NCBI RefSeq assembly: GCF_000716715.1 | Contig: NZ_JNYJ01000032.1 | Coordinates: 30,681 to 94,680, forward strand | DNA length: 64,000 nt | Direction: 5' to 3' | Source: Dactylosporangium aurantiacum | Lineage (GTDB): Bacteria; Actinomycetota; Actinomycetes; Mycobacteriales; Micromonosporaceae | In this document: piece after piece, positions 47,567 through 55,481 of the stretch | Numbering within the stretch: position 1 is the first letter of the stretch | Layout: each line of letters opens with the position of its first letter | Program-made: the position numbers and the translations under genes | The notes under the pieces: generated by a model | The model's database searches: none | Told to the model about the DNA's origin: nothing | The model's input: the letters and a program-made list of their open reading frames with translations, nothing else

Positions 47567-49933
47567 TCATGCCGACGGCAGTTCATACACCACAGCGACC
47601 CCCGACCGATAACGTTCGGTAGCGAAGGCCGCCAACTGCGGTGAAACGTTGTCCTGGCTTTCGTCAACGAACAGCCAGCGTACCCCGTAGCGGTCGCGGA
47701 GCAGACCTACCGTTTGGGGTGATGGGTTGCTGAACGCTGCGTCATTGTCGGCCAGGATCTCGGGGCGCCAGTAGGGCACGTAGCCGACCCAGGTGTCGAG
47801 CCTCGCGGCCTCGACGTGCGCGGTCGTGGTGAAGCCCCAGCCCTCAACGAGCATGCGCCGTTCGCTGTACGCGGTCATCGAGAAGTGAAGATCCGTGCAG
47901 TCCTTGTTCCACCGCTGGCAGTGCGCGTTGGTGGCGACGAGGTCGTCGGGGTCGGAGTGGTCGCGCAGCCACCGGCCGGCCTCCAGGACACCCTCGGAGA
48001 CGATCTTCTCGCCCTTGACCACGTTCTTCCAGCCGACGTGTGTCGAGTCCCACAGAATCTTGTAGTAGTTCTGGAAGCTGGTGTTGATGCCATACCCGGC
48101 GAGCAGCGCCACGACCAGCGCCAGCACCATGCCGCGGACGGCCGGCACCCGGCGCCGGGCCAGCAGCAGCGCGGCGGCGACCGCGACCGCGGCCACGGCG
48201 AGCGCCGCGTAGGGCAGCACGATCGCGCGGGTCAGCGCCGCATACGAGCCGGTGTTGCCGATGTTGGGCACGTCGCCGCGGCCCATGACCTGGACCGCCT
48301 GCGTGATCACCAGGCCGAGCACGACGAAGCCGGCGAGGGCCCACGCCCGCCGCGCGGCCAGCCGGCCGGCCGGCAGCAGCGAATACAGTCCGACGACCGC
48401 GGCGACCGACAGGTACGGCCGGGCCGCCTCGATGAAGAACCGCTGGCTGTCACCGGACTGGCCGGTCAGGATCGTGGCGCCGGCCCCGGCGACCCCGATG
48501 CCGATCATGGTCAGCACCGCCGGCTCCGGCAGGCGGCGGCGCAGCAGGCCGGCCAGGCCGGCCCAGATGCACACCCAGCAGAACAGCAGCAGGACGGTCA
48601 GCACGAGCAGCCGGCTGGTGACCTCGCCGGCGGCGTAGCCGGTGGTGGTGCCCAGCGCGCCGGTGACGAGCGTGGTCAGCGGCTTGAGCGCCGTGCCTTG
48701 GCTGGTGCCGCCGAACAGCACGACCTGGGAGAAGACCAACCCGGCGAAGGTGATGCCGAGCCCGATCAGCGCGCCGCGGTGCAGCGTGCGGTGCAGCAGC
48801 AGCTCGGCGGCGACGACCAGCAGCAGGCCGCAGAACAGCAGCGGCAGGTAGGTGGCCTTGGCGCCCATCACCCCGGCGAGCAGCACCGTGAACAGCGCCC
48901 ACCCGCGGCCGTCGCGCCATTCCCGCAGCCGGTCGACCAGCACGATCATCAGCGGCACCATGAGCAGCGCGCCGAACGTCTGCGTCGGGCCGCTCCACAC
49001 GGTGAGCCGCAGCGACGAGCCGTCCTCCAGGGTGCTGAACGCGAGGTTCGTGTAGAACTCCCAGCTCACCCACTGGTACGGGTTGGGTGACAGCACGAAC
49101 AGGGTCAGCACGCTCGCCGCGACGCCGCTCCACCAGCCGCCGGTGACCTTGCGGGCCAGGACGGCGACGAGCACCGCGAACGCCATCAGCATCGGCAGCA
49201 TCGACAGGCGCAGCAGCAGCACCTGCGGCTCGATCCCGGTGACCCAGCTGGACGCGGCCATCTGCGGGTAGACGAACCAGTGGTAATACAGCGGCTCGTC
49301 GGTGATCCACGGGACCACCATCGGCATGTGGTGCTTCGCTTCGCCGACCAGCGCCAGATGGAAGGTCGAGTCGGTGTCCGGCGTCGAGTTGTACGGGTAC
49401 CGCAACCCGTACAGCCGGTAGAACTTGAAGCTCCACAGCATCGTCATGCCGGCGATCAGCGTCAGGCACCAGCGCCACAGCAGCGGCGGGACCGGCGCGT
49501 CGGCGGCGCCGCGCCAGTAGCGGCGCAGCGACGGCACCAGCAGGAACACCGCGACCGTGCCGGCCGGCCAGGCGAGCACGAGCAGCGGCAGGCCGAGCAG
49601 CCGGGCGCCGATGTAGACGAAGACCTCGCCGACGTAGCCGAGGGCGAGGCCGGCCGCGACGTCGGCGACGAAGAAGCCCTTCGACCGGCTGAGCAGCCGC
49701 CACCACAGGGTGCCCGGCAGCGTGACACCGAGCGCCAGGTACACGGTGAAGACGACCGTGGTGAGCGGGGAGACCTCGAAGAACCACAGCGCGGCCGTGG
49801 TCGCCGCCCACAGCAGCGACACCGGCAGCCAGCCGGAGGTGAGCACGGCGCGGACGCCCCGTGGGCGCGCGACCGCCGGCTCCTGGACGGTGTCCGTCAC
49901 GTCGGGGTCGGCGGCTTCGGTCGGCGTCTGCAC
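47567..49933 (-). CDS. Large GT-C-like membrane glycosyltransferase candidate
   Basis: A 788-residue polytopic protein with about twelve to fourteen membrane helices and a soluble C-terminal domain of about 150 residues predicted outside (from about residue 635, NTSFQNYYKILWDSTHVGWK). After the early helices an extracytoplasmic stretch reads PDTDSTFHLALVGEAKHHMP and then DEPLYYHWFVYPQMA. Acidic and histidine residues in this position are typical of GT-C enzymes using polyprenyl-phosphate sugars. I know no precise family name. It probably attaches a flipped sugar to an envelope acceptor. GTG 49933 lies 39 bp after the MaoC gene end. Confidence 0.75.
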   Translation of the reverse strand: MQTPTEAADPDVTDTVQEPAVARPRGVRAVLTSGWLPVSLLWAATTAALWFFEVSPLTTVVFTVYLALGVTLPGTLWWRLLSRSKGFFVADVAAGLALGYVGEVFVYIGARLLGLPLLVLAWPAGTVAVFLLVPSLRRYWRGAADAPVPPLLWRWCLTLIAGMTMLWSFKFYRLYGLRYPYNSTPDTDSTFHLALVGEAKHHMPMVVPWITDEPLYYHWFVYPQMAASSWVTGIEPQVLLLRLSMLPMLMAFAVLVAVLARKVTGGWWSGVAASVLTLFVLSPNPYQWVSWEFYTNLAFSTLEDGSSLRLTVWSGPTQTFGALLMVPLMIVLVDRLREWRDGRGWALFTVLLAGVMGAKATYLPLLFCGLLLVVAAELLLHRTLHRGALIGLGITFAGLVFSQVVLFGGTSQGTALKPLTTLVTGALGTTTGYAAGEVTSRLLVLTVLLLFCWVCIWAGLAGLLRRRLPEPAVLTMIGIGVAGAGATILTGQSGDSQRFFIEAARPYLSVAAVVGLYSLLPAGRLAARRAWALAGFVVLGLVITQAVQVMGRGDVPNIGNTGSYAALTRAIVLPYAALAVAAVAVAAALLLARRRVPAVRGMVLALVVALLAGYGINTSFQNYYKILWDSTHVGWKNVVKGEKIVSEGVLEAGRWLRDHSDPDDLVATNAHCQRWNKDCTDLHFSMTAYSERRMLVEGWGFTTTAHVEAARLDTWVGYVPYWRPEILADNDAAFSNPSPQTVGLLRDRYGVRWLFVDESQDNVSPQLAAFATERYRSGVAVVYELPSA

Positions 49934-49972
49934 GTGTGGCCCCCCGAAACTCTGGCTGTGGCGCTGAGCAGG

Positions 49973-50821
49973 TTACCTGACAGCTCCCGACAGATGCGGT
50001 CTGCCGGAACGCTCATCATGCACCCCGAAATCCCAGCCGTCGCCGTGCGTGACGGCGCTGAAGCCGACCGTCGCCGGCAGCAGGACCGGCAGCTTGAAGG
50101 CGACGTCGACGGTGTACGTGCCGGGCAGCCGACCCTCCAGCGCGGCGAGGCAGCGGGCCTTCGTCCACATGCCGTGCGCGATCGTGCGGGGGAAGCCGAA
50201 CACCTTCGCCAGCAGCCGCGAGGTGTGGATCGGGTTGCGGTCGCCGGACACGGCCGCGTAGTCGGGACCGACCCGCCGCGGCACCCGCCACACGGCGTTC
50301 GGCGCCGGCGCGGGAGCCGCGGCGGATCCACCGGAGGAGGATCCGCCCGAGGAGCCGCCGGACGCGGTGCGGCGCAGATACGTGGACGTGTCGCGCCACA
50401 CCACCTCCCCGTCGACCGCCGCGGTCGTCACCACGTCCAGCTGCGTCCCGCGGTCGTGCGGTCGCAGCGCCTCGGCCCGTACCGCGAACGACAACGACGA
50501 CGACAGGAGCAGCAGCGGGCGCAGGACCTCGATCCGGTTCGCCACGTGGATCAGTCCCAGCAGCGGAAACGGGAAGTCCGGCGCCGTCATCAACGTCATG
50601 GCCAGGGGAAACGCGACGACGTGCGGATAGGTGGCGGGCAGCTCGTCGCGGAGCCGGAAGCCGCAGACCCGGTTGTAGGCGGCCAGGTGCCCCCGGTCGA
50701 CGGTGACGCCGCCGAGGGCCACCTCACGCGCCGGCAGTGCGGGGTCCGCCGCGACCCCGCGCCGCAGCGCCGCCGCCCGGTACAGCGGCCCGAGGCTCGG
50801 CATCCGGTCCAGGTCAGGCAC
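49973..50821 (-). CDS. MaoC-like dehydratase (HtdX-like)
   Basis: A 282-residue double-hotdog (R)-specific hydratase/dehydratase. The second hotdog has the catalytic pattern DYAAVSGDRNPIHTSRLLAKVFGFPRTIAHGMW (key residues Asp and His in GDRNPIH), whereas the N-terminal hotdog lacks it. A Gly/Ser-rich linker (GGSSGGSSSGG) lies between the halves. GTG 50821 starts 2 bp after the FabG4-like stop. The order dehydratase, fabG4-like, divergent fadA2-like matches M. tuberculosis Rv0241c (HtdX), Rv0242c (FabG4), Rv0243 (FadA2). It should hydrate or dehydrate 3-hydroxyacyl thioesters together with FabG4. Confidence 0.88.
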   Translation of the reverse strand: MPDLDRMPSLGPLYRAAALRRGVAADPALPAREVALGGVTVDRGHLAAYNRVCGFRLRDELPATYPHVVAFPLAMTLMTAPDFPFPLLGLIHVANRIEVLRPLLLLSSSLSFAVRAEALRPHDRGTQLDVVTTAAVDGEVVWRDTSTYLRRTASGGSSGGSSSGGSAAAPAPAPNAVWRVPRRVGPDYAAVSGDRNPIHTSRLLAKVFGFPRTIAHGMWTKARCLAALEGRLPGTYTVDVAFKLPVLLPATVGFSAVTHGDGWDFGVHDERSGRPHLSGAVR

Positions 50822-50823
50822 GG

Positions 50824-52137
50824 TCAGGCACCCAGCAGGCTCTGCCCGCAGACCCGGATGACGTTGCCGTTGACGCCGCCGGAGGCCGGGTGGGCCAGCC
50901 ACGCGATCGTCTCGGCCACGTCGACCGGCAGGCCGCCCTGCGACATGCTGTTCATGCGCCGGCCCGCCTCGCGGATGAACATGGGCATCGCGGCGGTCAT
51001 CTTCGTCTCGATGAAGCCGGGGGCGACCGCGTTGAGCGTCAGGCCGGCCGCGGCGAACGCCGGCGCGTGCGCCTGGACGAGCCCGATGACGCCCGCCTTC
51101 GACGTGGCGTAGTTGGTCTGACCGCGGTTGCCGGCGATGCCGGACACGGAGGAGACCGCGACGATGCGGCCGTTGCCGCCGAGCAGGTTCTCCGCGAGCA
51201 GCACCTCGTTGATCCGTTCCTGGCTGCCGAGGTTGACGTCCAGCACCGACTGCCACTGGGCGGCGTCCATCCGGCCGAGCGTCTTGTCCCGGGTGATCCC
51301 CGCGTTGTGCACGAAGATGTCGGCGTGCACGTGCCGGGTGGCGATGAAGTCCGCGAGCCGGCGCGGGGCGTCCTCGGCGGTCAGGTCCAGCTGCAGCGCG
51401 GTGCCCTTGAGCGCGTTGGCGACGCGGGTCAGGTCCTCCCCGGCGGCCGGTACGTCCAGGCAGACCACGTGCGCGCCGTCGCGGGTGAGCACCTCGGCGA
51501 TGGCGGCGCCGATGCCGCGGGCCGCGCCGGTCACGATCGCGGTCCGGCCGACGAGCGGCTGGTCCCAGTCCTCGGGGACGTCGACGGCGGCCGGCCCGAC
51601 CCGGATGACCTGGCCCGACACGTACGCCGAACGGCCCGACAGCAGGAACCGCGCCGTCGACTCGATCGCCTCCTCGGCGCCGGGGGAGACGTACACCAGC
51701 TGCGCGGTGCCGCCCCGGCCGAGCTCCTTGCCCACGGAACGCACGAAGCCCTCCAGGGCCCGCTGCGCGGTGGCCTCGCGGGCGTCGGCGCACAGCTCCG
51801 GCGGGGTGCCCAGGACGATCACCCGGCCGGAGGAGCGCAGGGTGCGGATCAGCGGGTGGAAGAAGTCGTACAGGCCGCGCAGACCCCCGGTGTCGACGAT
51901 GGCGGTCGCGTCGAAGACCAGGGCGGCGGTCGGCCCTTCGAGGGGGGCGCCGAGCTTCTCCAGCAGCTTGCGGACCGGTTCGACGAGGCGGCCGCCGCCG
52001 TTGACGACGACCTGCCCGTCGATGAGCGGGCCGTCCGGGTCGTGGCGGCGCAACTTCGGCGGGTCGGGCAGGCCGAGCCGCCGGACGAAGAACTTCCCGG
52101 CTCCCGAATGCGCGAAGTTGGCGTAGCGATCGGTCAT
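50824..52137 (-). CDS. FabG4-type 3-oxoacyl reductase (high molecular weight)
   Basis: A 437-residue reductase with an N-terminal flavodoxin-like domain (about 1-200) that lost its active site, fused to a complete SDR domain (about 205-437). The latter has TGAARGIG, the catalytic SSVSGIAGNRGQTNYATSKAG and APGFIETKMT. This two-domain build is that of mycobacterial FabG4, which reduces 3-oxoacyl-CoA with NADH. It diverges from the fadA2-like thiolase across an 89-bp region with a 24-bp palindrome, and is followed by the MaoC gene. It heads the minus-strand gene row that continues into the glycan genes. Confidence 0.92.
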   Translation of the reverse strand: MTDRYANFAHSGAGKFFVRRLGLPDPPKLRRHDPDGPLIDGQVVVNGGGRLVEPVRKLLEKLGAPLEGPTAALVFDATAIVDTGGLRGLYDFFHPLIRTLRSSGRVIVLGTPPELCADAREATAQRALEGFVRSVGKELGRGGTAQLVYVSPGAEEAIESTARFLLSGRSAYVSGQVIRVGPAAVDVPEDWDQPLVGRTAIVTGAARGIGAAIAEVLTRDGAHVVCLDVPAAGEDLTRVANALKGTALQLDLTAEDAPRRLADFIATRHVHADIFVHNAGITRDKTLGRMDAAQWQSVLDVNLGSQERINEVLLAENLLGGNGRIVAVSSVSGIAGNRGQTNYATSKAGVIGLVQAHAPAFAAAGLTLNAVAPGFIETKMTAAMPMFIREAGRRMNSMSQGGLPVDVAETIAWLAHPASGGVNGNVIRVCGQSLLGA

Positions 52138-52167
52138 TGCAGTGCCTCCCCAGTCACAACAAACGCG

Positions 52168-52191
52168 CTAACCTACTCACCAGTAGGGTAG
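52168..52191. promoter_or_regulatory. 24-bp operator palindrome between fabG4- and fadA2-like genes
   Basis: Ten-base arms (CTAACCTACT, 52168-52177; AGTAGGGTAG, 52182-52191) with a 4-nt spacer match with a single mismatch. The core CCTACT-N4-AGTAGG is perfect. Its central position between two divergent lipid genes suggests a dimeric repressor (for example of TetR type) sensing acyl-CoA and acting on both. No regulator gene is adjacent. Confidence 0.65.
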
Positions 52192-52226
52192 CGCCAGGCT
52201 GCCCTGTCGCACTGAAGGAGACTCCG

Positions 52227-53501
52227 ATGGCCCCGAAACGAGTGGCGATCGTCGGCGGTAATCGCATCCCCTTCGCGCGCTCGGGCAGTGTCTACGCCAC
52301 TGCATCAAACCAGGACATGCTGACGGCCGCTATAGATGGACTGGTGGCGCGGTTCGGCCTCGCCGGGGAGCGGCTCGGCGAGGTCGCGGCCGGTGCGGTG
52401 CTCAAGCACAGCCGCGATTTCAACCTCACGCGTGAATCCGTGCTCGGCTCCCGCCTCGACCCGCGGACTCCCGCGTACGACGTCCAGCAGGCCTGCGGAA
52501 CCGGTCTGGAGGCCGCCATCCTCGTCGCCAACAAGATCGCCCTCGGGCAGATCGAGTCGGGCATCGCCGGCGGCGTCGACACCACCTCCGACGCACCCCT
52601 CGGCGTCAACGAGGACATGCGGCGGGTCCTCATGGAGCTCAACCGGGCCCGGTCGCTCGGCGCCCGCCTGCGCGCCGTGGGCAAGCTGCGCCCCACCCAG
52701 CTCAAACCGGACATCCCGCGCAACAGCGAGCCCCGCACCGGGCTGTCCATGGGCGACTCCGCCGCGATCACCGCCCTGGAGTTCGGCATCACCCGCGCCG
52801 CGCAGGACGAGCTGGCCCTCGCCTCCCACCAGCGGCTCGCCGCGGCGTACGAGCGCGGGTTCTTCGACGACCTCGTCACCCCGTACCTCGGCCTGCAACG
52901 CGACCAGAACCTGCGCCCCGACACCACACTGGAGCGCCTCGCCACGCTCAAGCCCGCCTTCGGCCGGGGGGCGTCGGCCACGATGACCGCCGGCAACTCC
53001 TCGCCCCTGACCGACGGCGCCGCCGTGGTGCTGCTGGCCAGCGAGGAATGGGCCGCGGCGCGCAACCTGCCGGTGCTGGCGTACTTCGACACCGCCGAGA
53101 CGGCCGCGGTCGACTTCGTCCACGGCGGCGACGGGCTGCTCATGGCTCCCGTGTACGCGGTGCCGCGGATGCTCGCCCGCGCCGGGCTCAAGCTGCAGGA
53201 CTTCGACTTCTACGAGATCCACGAGGCGTTCGCCTCGCAGGTGCTCGCCACGCTGAAGGCCTGGGAGGACCCGGCGTTCTGCAAGGAGCGCCTCGGCCTG
53301 GACGAGCCCCTCGGCGCCGTCGACCGCACCCGGCTCAACGTCAACGGCTCCTCCCTGGCGGCGGGGCACCCGTTCGCGGCGACCGGCGGCCGGATCGTGG
53401 CGACCCTGGCGAAGCTGCTCGCCGAGCGGGGCTCCGGCCGCGGCCTCATCTCCATCTGTGCCGCAGGTGGGCAAGGGGTGACCGCGATCCTGTCCAGGTG
53501 A
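52227..53501 (+). CDS. Acetyl-CoA acetyltransferase / thiolase (FadA2-like)
   Basis: A 424-residue thiolase. The acyl-accepting cysteine is Cys90 in QQACGTGLEA. The later catalytic residues are in YEIHEAFASQV, GSSLAAGHPFAATGGR and the CAAGGQG motif near the C-terminus. ATG 52227 has AAGGAG at a good distance. It cleaves 3-ketoacyl-CoA or condenses acetyl-CoA. Divergent placement opposite fabG4 matches mycobacterial fadA2, so reduction, dehydration and thiolysis of the same acyl chains are probably coordinated. Confidence 0.93.
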   Translation: MAPKRVAIVGGNRIPFARSGSVYATASNQDMLTAAIDGLVARFGLAGERLGEVAAGAVLKHSRDFNLTRESVLGSRLDPRTPAYDVQQACGTGLEAAILVANKIALGQIESGIAGGVDTTSDAPLGVNEDMRRVLMELNRARSLGARLRAVGKLRPTQLKPDIPRNSEPRTGLSMGDSAAITALEFGITRAAQDELALASHQRLAAAYERGFFDDLVTPYLGLQRDQNLRPDTTLERLATLKPAFGRGASATMTAGNSSPLTDGAAVVLLASEEWAAARNLPVLAYFDTAETAAVDFVHGGDGLLMAPVYAVPRMLARAGLKLQDFDFYEIHEAFASQVLATLKAWEDPAFCKERLGLDEPLGAVDRTRLNVNGSSLAAGHPFAATGGRIVATLAKLLAERGSGRGLISICAAGGQGVTAILSR

Positions 53502-53534
53502 GCGCGGCGCTCGATCCACCCATATCGTTGACGC

Positions 53535-55130
53535 ATGACGATCCAGCCGACGATGCTCCGGCCGCCACCGTCCCGACCCGGCTGGCAGGTCGCCGTCGGT
53601 CTGATCCTCGTCCTGCCCGCGCTGGTACTGCTGCTGACGTCCTACGTCGAGCCGCTGTACTGGACCGTCACGTCCAGCTTCCGCCAGTTCAGCGGGCTGC
53701 GGCTGACCGAGGGCAGCAAGAGCGTCGGCTGGGACAACTACGACACCGCGTACGCGAAGGGTGACCTCGCCGGCGCGCACTGGTACGCGCTGAGCCTCGC
53801 CGTCGTGCCGGTCCTGCTGGTCCTGCTGCTCGCCCCCGCCATCGCCTGGGCCGCGCACGCCGGCGGGACCTGGGCCCGGTGGGTCACCCGGGTCGCCCTC
53901 GCGCTGCCGCTGGCCGCCTTCGCCCCGGTGGCGATCGCCGTCGGGCTGCGCGAGTCGTCCACCCGGACCGCGTACTGGCTCGGCACCCTCGGCCTGATCG
54001 TCGCCCTCGCCGCGACCGCCTACCTGGCCGCGCTGCGCCGCCGCACCCTGGACTCCACCCGAAGCCCCGTGCCCGCCGTCCTCGTCGTCGGCGGCCTGGC
54101 CGTGCTCACCGTCGTCGCCGTCGCGCTGCAGGACTTCACGTTCGCGTTCATCGGCGGCTTCGGCACCAGGGACGACGTCACCCCGGCCCGCCTCATGTAC
54201 GAGACGTCCTTCCGCACGATGAGCTTCGGGGTCGGCGCGGCCACCTCGGTGACCCTCCTCGTGCCGCTCATCCTGCTCGGCCTGATCGCCACGCTCCTGG
54301 TGATCCTGCCCGGCACCCGCCTCGAGGTCGACCCGAGACTGCCCGCCGCCACGAAGGGCCAGCCGATCGTCGCCTGGATCGTCGCCGGCGTCCTGCTGGT
54401 GTTCACCCTCGGCGCCGTCATCTCCGGCCTCGGCCCATGGCTGTCGAACATCACCGAGACCGGCCGCGGCGACGCCCCCTCCACCTGGGTCAACACCTGG
54501 GTCCCCCCGATGATCTCCACGCTCGTCGGGGTCACCGTCGCCGCCCTCGCCGCGTTCGGCATCAGCGGCCTGCGCCCCTTCGGCCGGCACAGCGAGTGGC
54601 TGCTGCTGCCCTTCGGGCTCTTCCTCTTCGTCGGCTCCGCACCGCTCGCGCTGCGCAACTTCGCCGCCGGCGTCACCGCCGACCGGCTCGACTCCTTCAT
54701 CGGCCTCATCCCGCCGTCGCGGGTCGCCATCCCGGCCCTGTTCCTGCTCGCGCTGCTGTTCCGCGGCCAGGCCCAGCGCCGCGAGGTGCTGCTGCAGGAG
54801 GGCCACCGCGCCTCCTGGGCCGGCGTGCTGCTGCCGGCCCTGCCGATGCTGGCGCTGGCGTACCTGGCCACCTGGCTGGTCCAGGCCCAGGACCTGATCT
54901 GGCCGCTCATCAGCGCCGCCGGCGACCATCCGACCGCGCAGAACCAGCTCGTGCAGGCGCTGTTCGTGCGGGGCCGCACCGCGGACATGTCGCTGCCGTA
55001 CGCGCCGCTGCTGCCGCTGTGGCTGCTCGTGCTGCTCTTCCTGGTCGTGATCGCCGCGCAGTTGCTGTACGTGGAGCGGGTCGCCCTGCGCGTCGGCCTC
55101 CCCGAGCGCGACCACCCGCCACGCACCTGA
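53535..55130 (+). CDS. Orphan fused ABC permease-like membrane protein
   Basis: A 531-residue membrane protein with about twelve hydrophobic helices in two halves. The first resembles a MalF-type permease (LILVLPALVLLLTSYVEPLYWTVTSSF, quoted for its VEPLYWTVTSSF part, and GWDNYDTAY, as in the usual FVGLDNYxxA). The second resembles MalG (PPMISTLVGVTVAALAAFGISGLRPFGR, then the FIGLIPPSRVAIPALF stretch). The EAA cytoplasmic loop is not recognisable in either half, and no ATPase or binding-protein gene is near. It may be a remnant, use a distant ATPase, or have another job. Confidence 0.65.
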   Translation: MTIQPTMLRPPPSRPGWQVAVGLILVLPALVLLLTSYVEPLYWTVTSSFRQFSGLRLTEGSKSVGWDNYDTAYAKGDLAGAHWYALSLAVVPVLLVLLLAPAIAWAAHAGGTWARWVTRVALALPLAAFAPVAIAVGLRESSTRTAYWLGTLGLIVALAATAYLAALRRRTLDSTRSPVPAVLVVGGLAVLTVVAVALQDFTFAFIGGFGTRDDVTPARLMYETSFRTMSFGVGAATSVTLLVPLILLGLIATLLVILPGTRLEVDPRLPAATKGQPIVAWIVAGVLLVFTLGAVISGLGPWLSNITETGRGDAPSTWVNTWVPPMISTLVGVTVAALAAFGISGLRPFGRHSEWLLLPFGLFLFVGSAPLALRNFAAGVTADRLDSFIGLIPPSRVAIPALFLLALLFRGQAQRREVLLQEGHRASWAGVLLPALPMLALAYLATWLVQAQDLIWPLISAAGDHPTAQNQLVQALFVRGRTADMSLPYAPLLPLWLLVLLFLVVIAAQLLYVERVALRVGLPERDHPPRT

Positions 55131-55139
55131 CGCGGGAAC

Positions 55140-55481
55140 TTGCACACCCTGTTGCGGTCGCCGTTCCAGGGTGAGCTGCTGGCGTGGCTCTGCCTGCACC
55201 CCGGGGCCGAGTATCCGTTGATCGAGCTGGCCCGCCGGCTCGGGGTATCCCACGCGACCGCGAGCCGGGAGGCCGACCGTCTCGCGGCCGCCGGCCTCGT
55301 GCTGGAGCGCCGCTTCGGCAACGTCCGGCTCACCCAGCAGAACCCAGGCCGACGCGATGCTGGACCAGGCCCGCCCCCACCTCGCGGCACGCAGGTCCTG
55401 GACCGGATGCGTCCCTACTGGGCGGCGGACCGCTTTTCCGGCGGACGGGCGGCCGGGGGAGAATCAGCTCGTGATTCCTAA
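55140..55481 (+). pseudogene. Truncated winged-helix regulator gene
   Basis: The first 65 residues are a good winged helix-turn-helix (FQGELLAWLCLHPGAEYPLIE, then LARRLGVSHATASREADRLA and GLVLERRFGNVRL), as in actinobacterial proteins where this module is followed by a longer C-terminal region. After NVRLTQQNPG the reading becomes an unrelated Gly/Pro/Arg-rich tail that runs into the start of purB. A deletion or frameshift near 55345 is likely. A TTG at 55140 would be the start. A short functional protein cannot be excluded. Confidence 0.5.
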
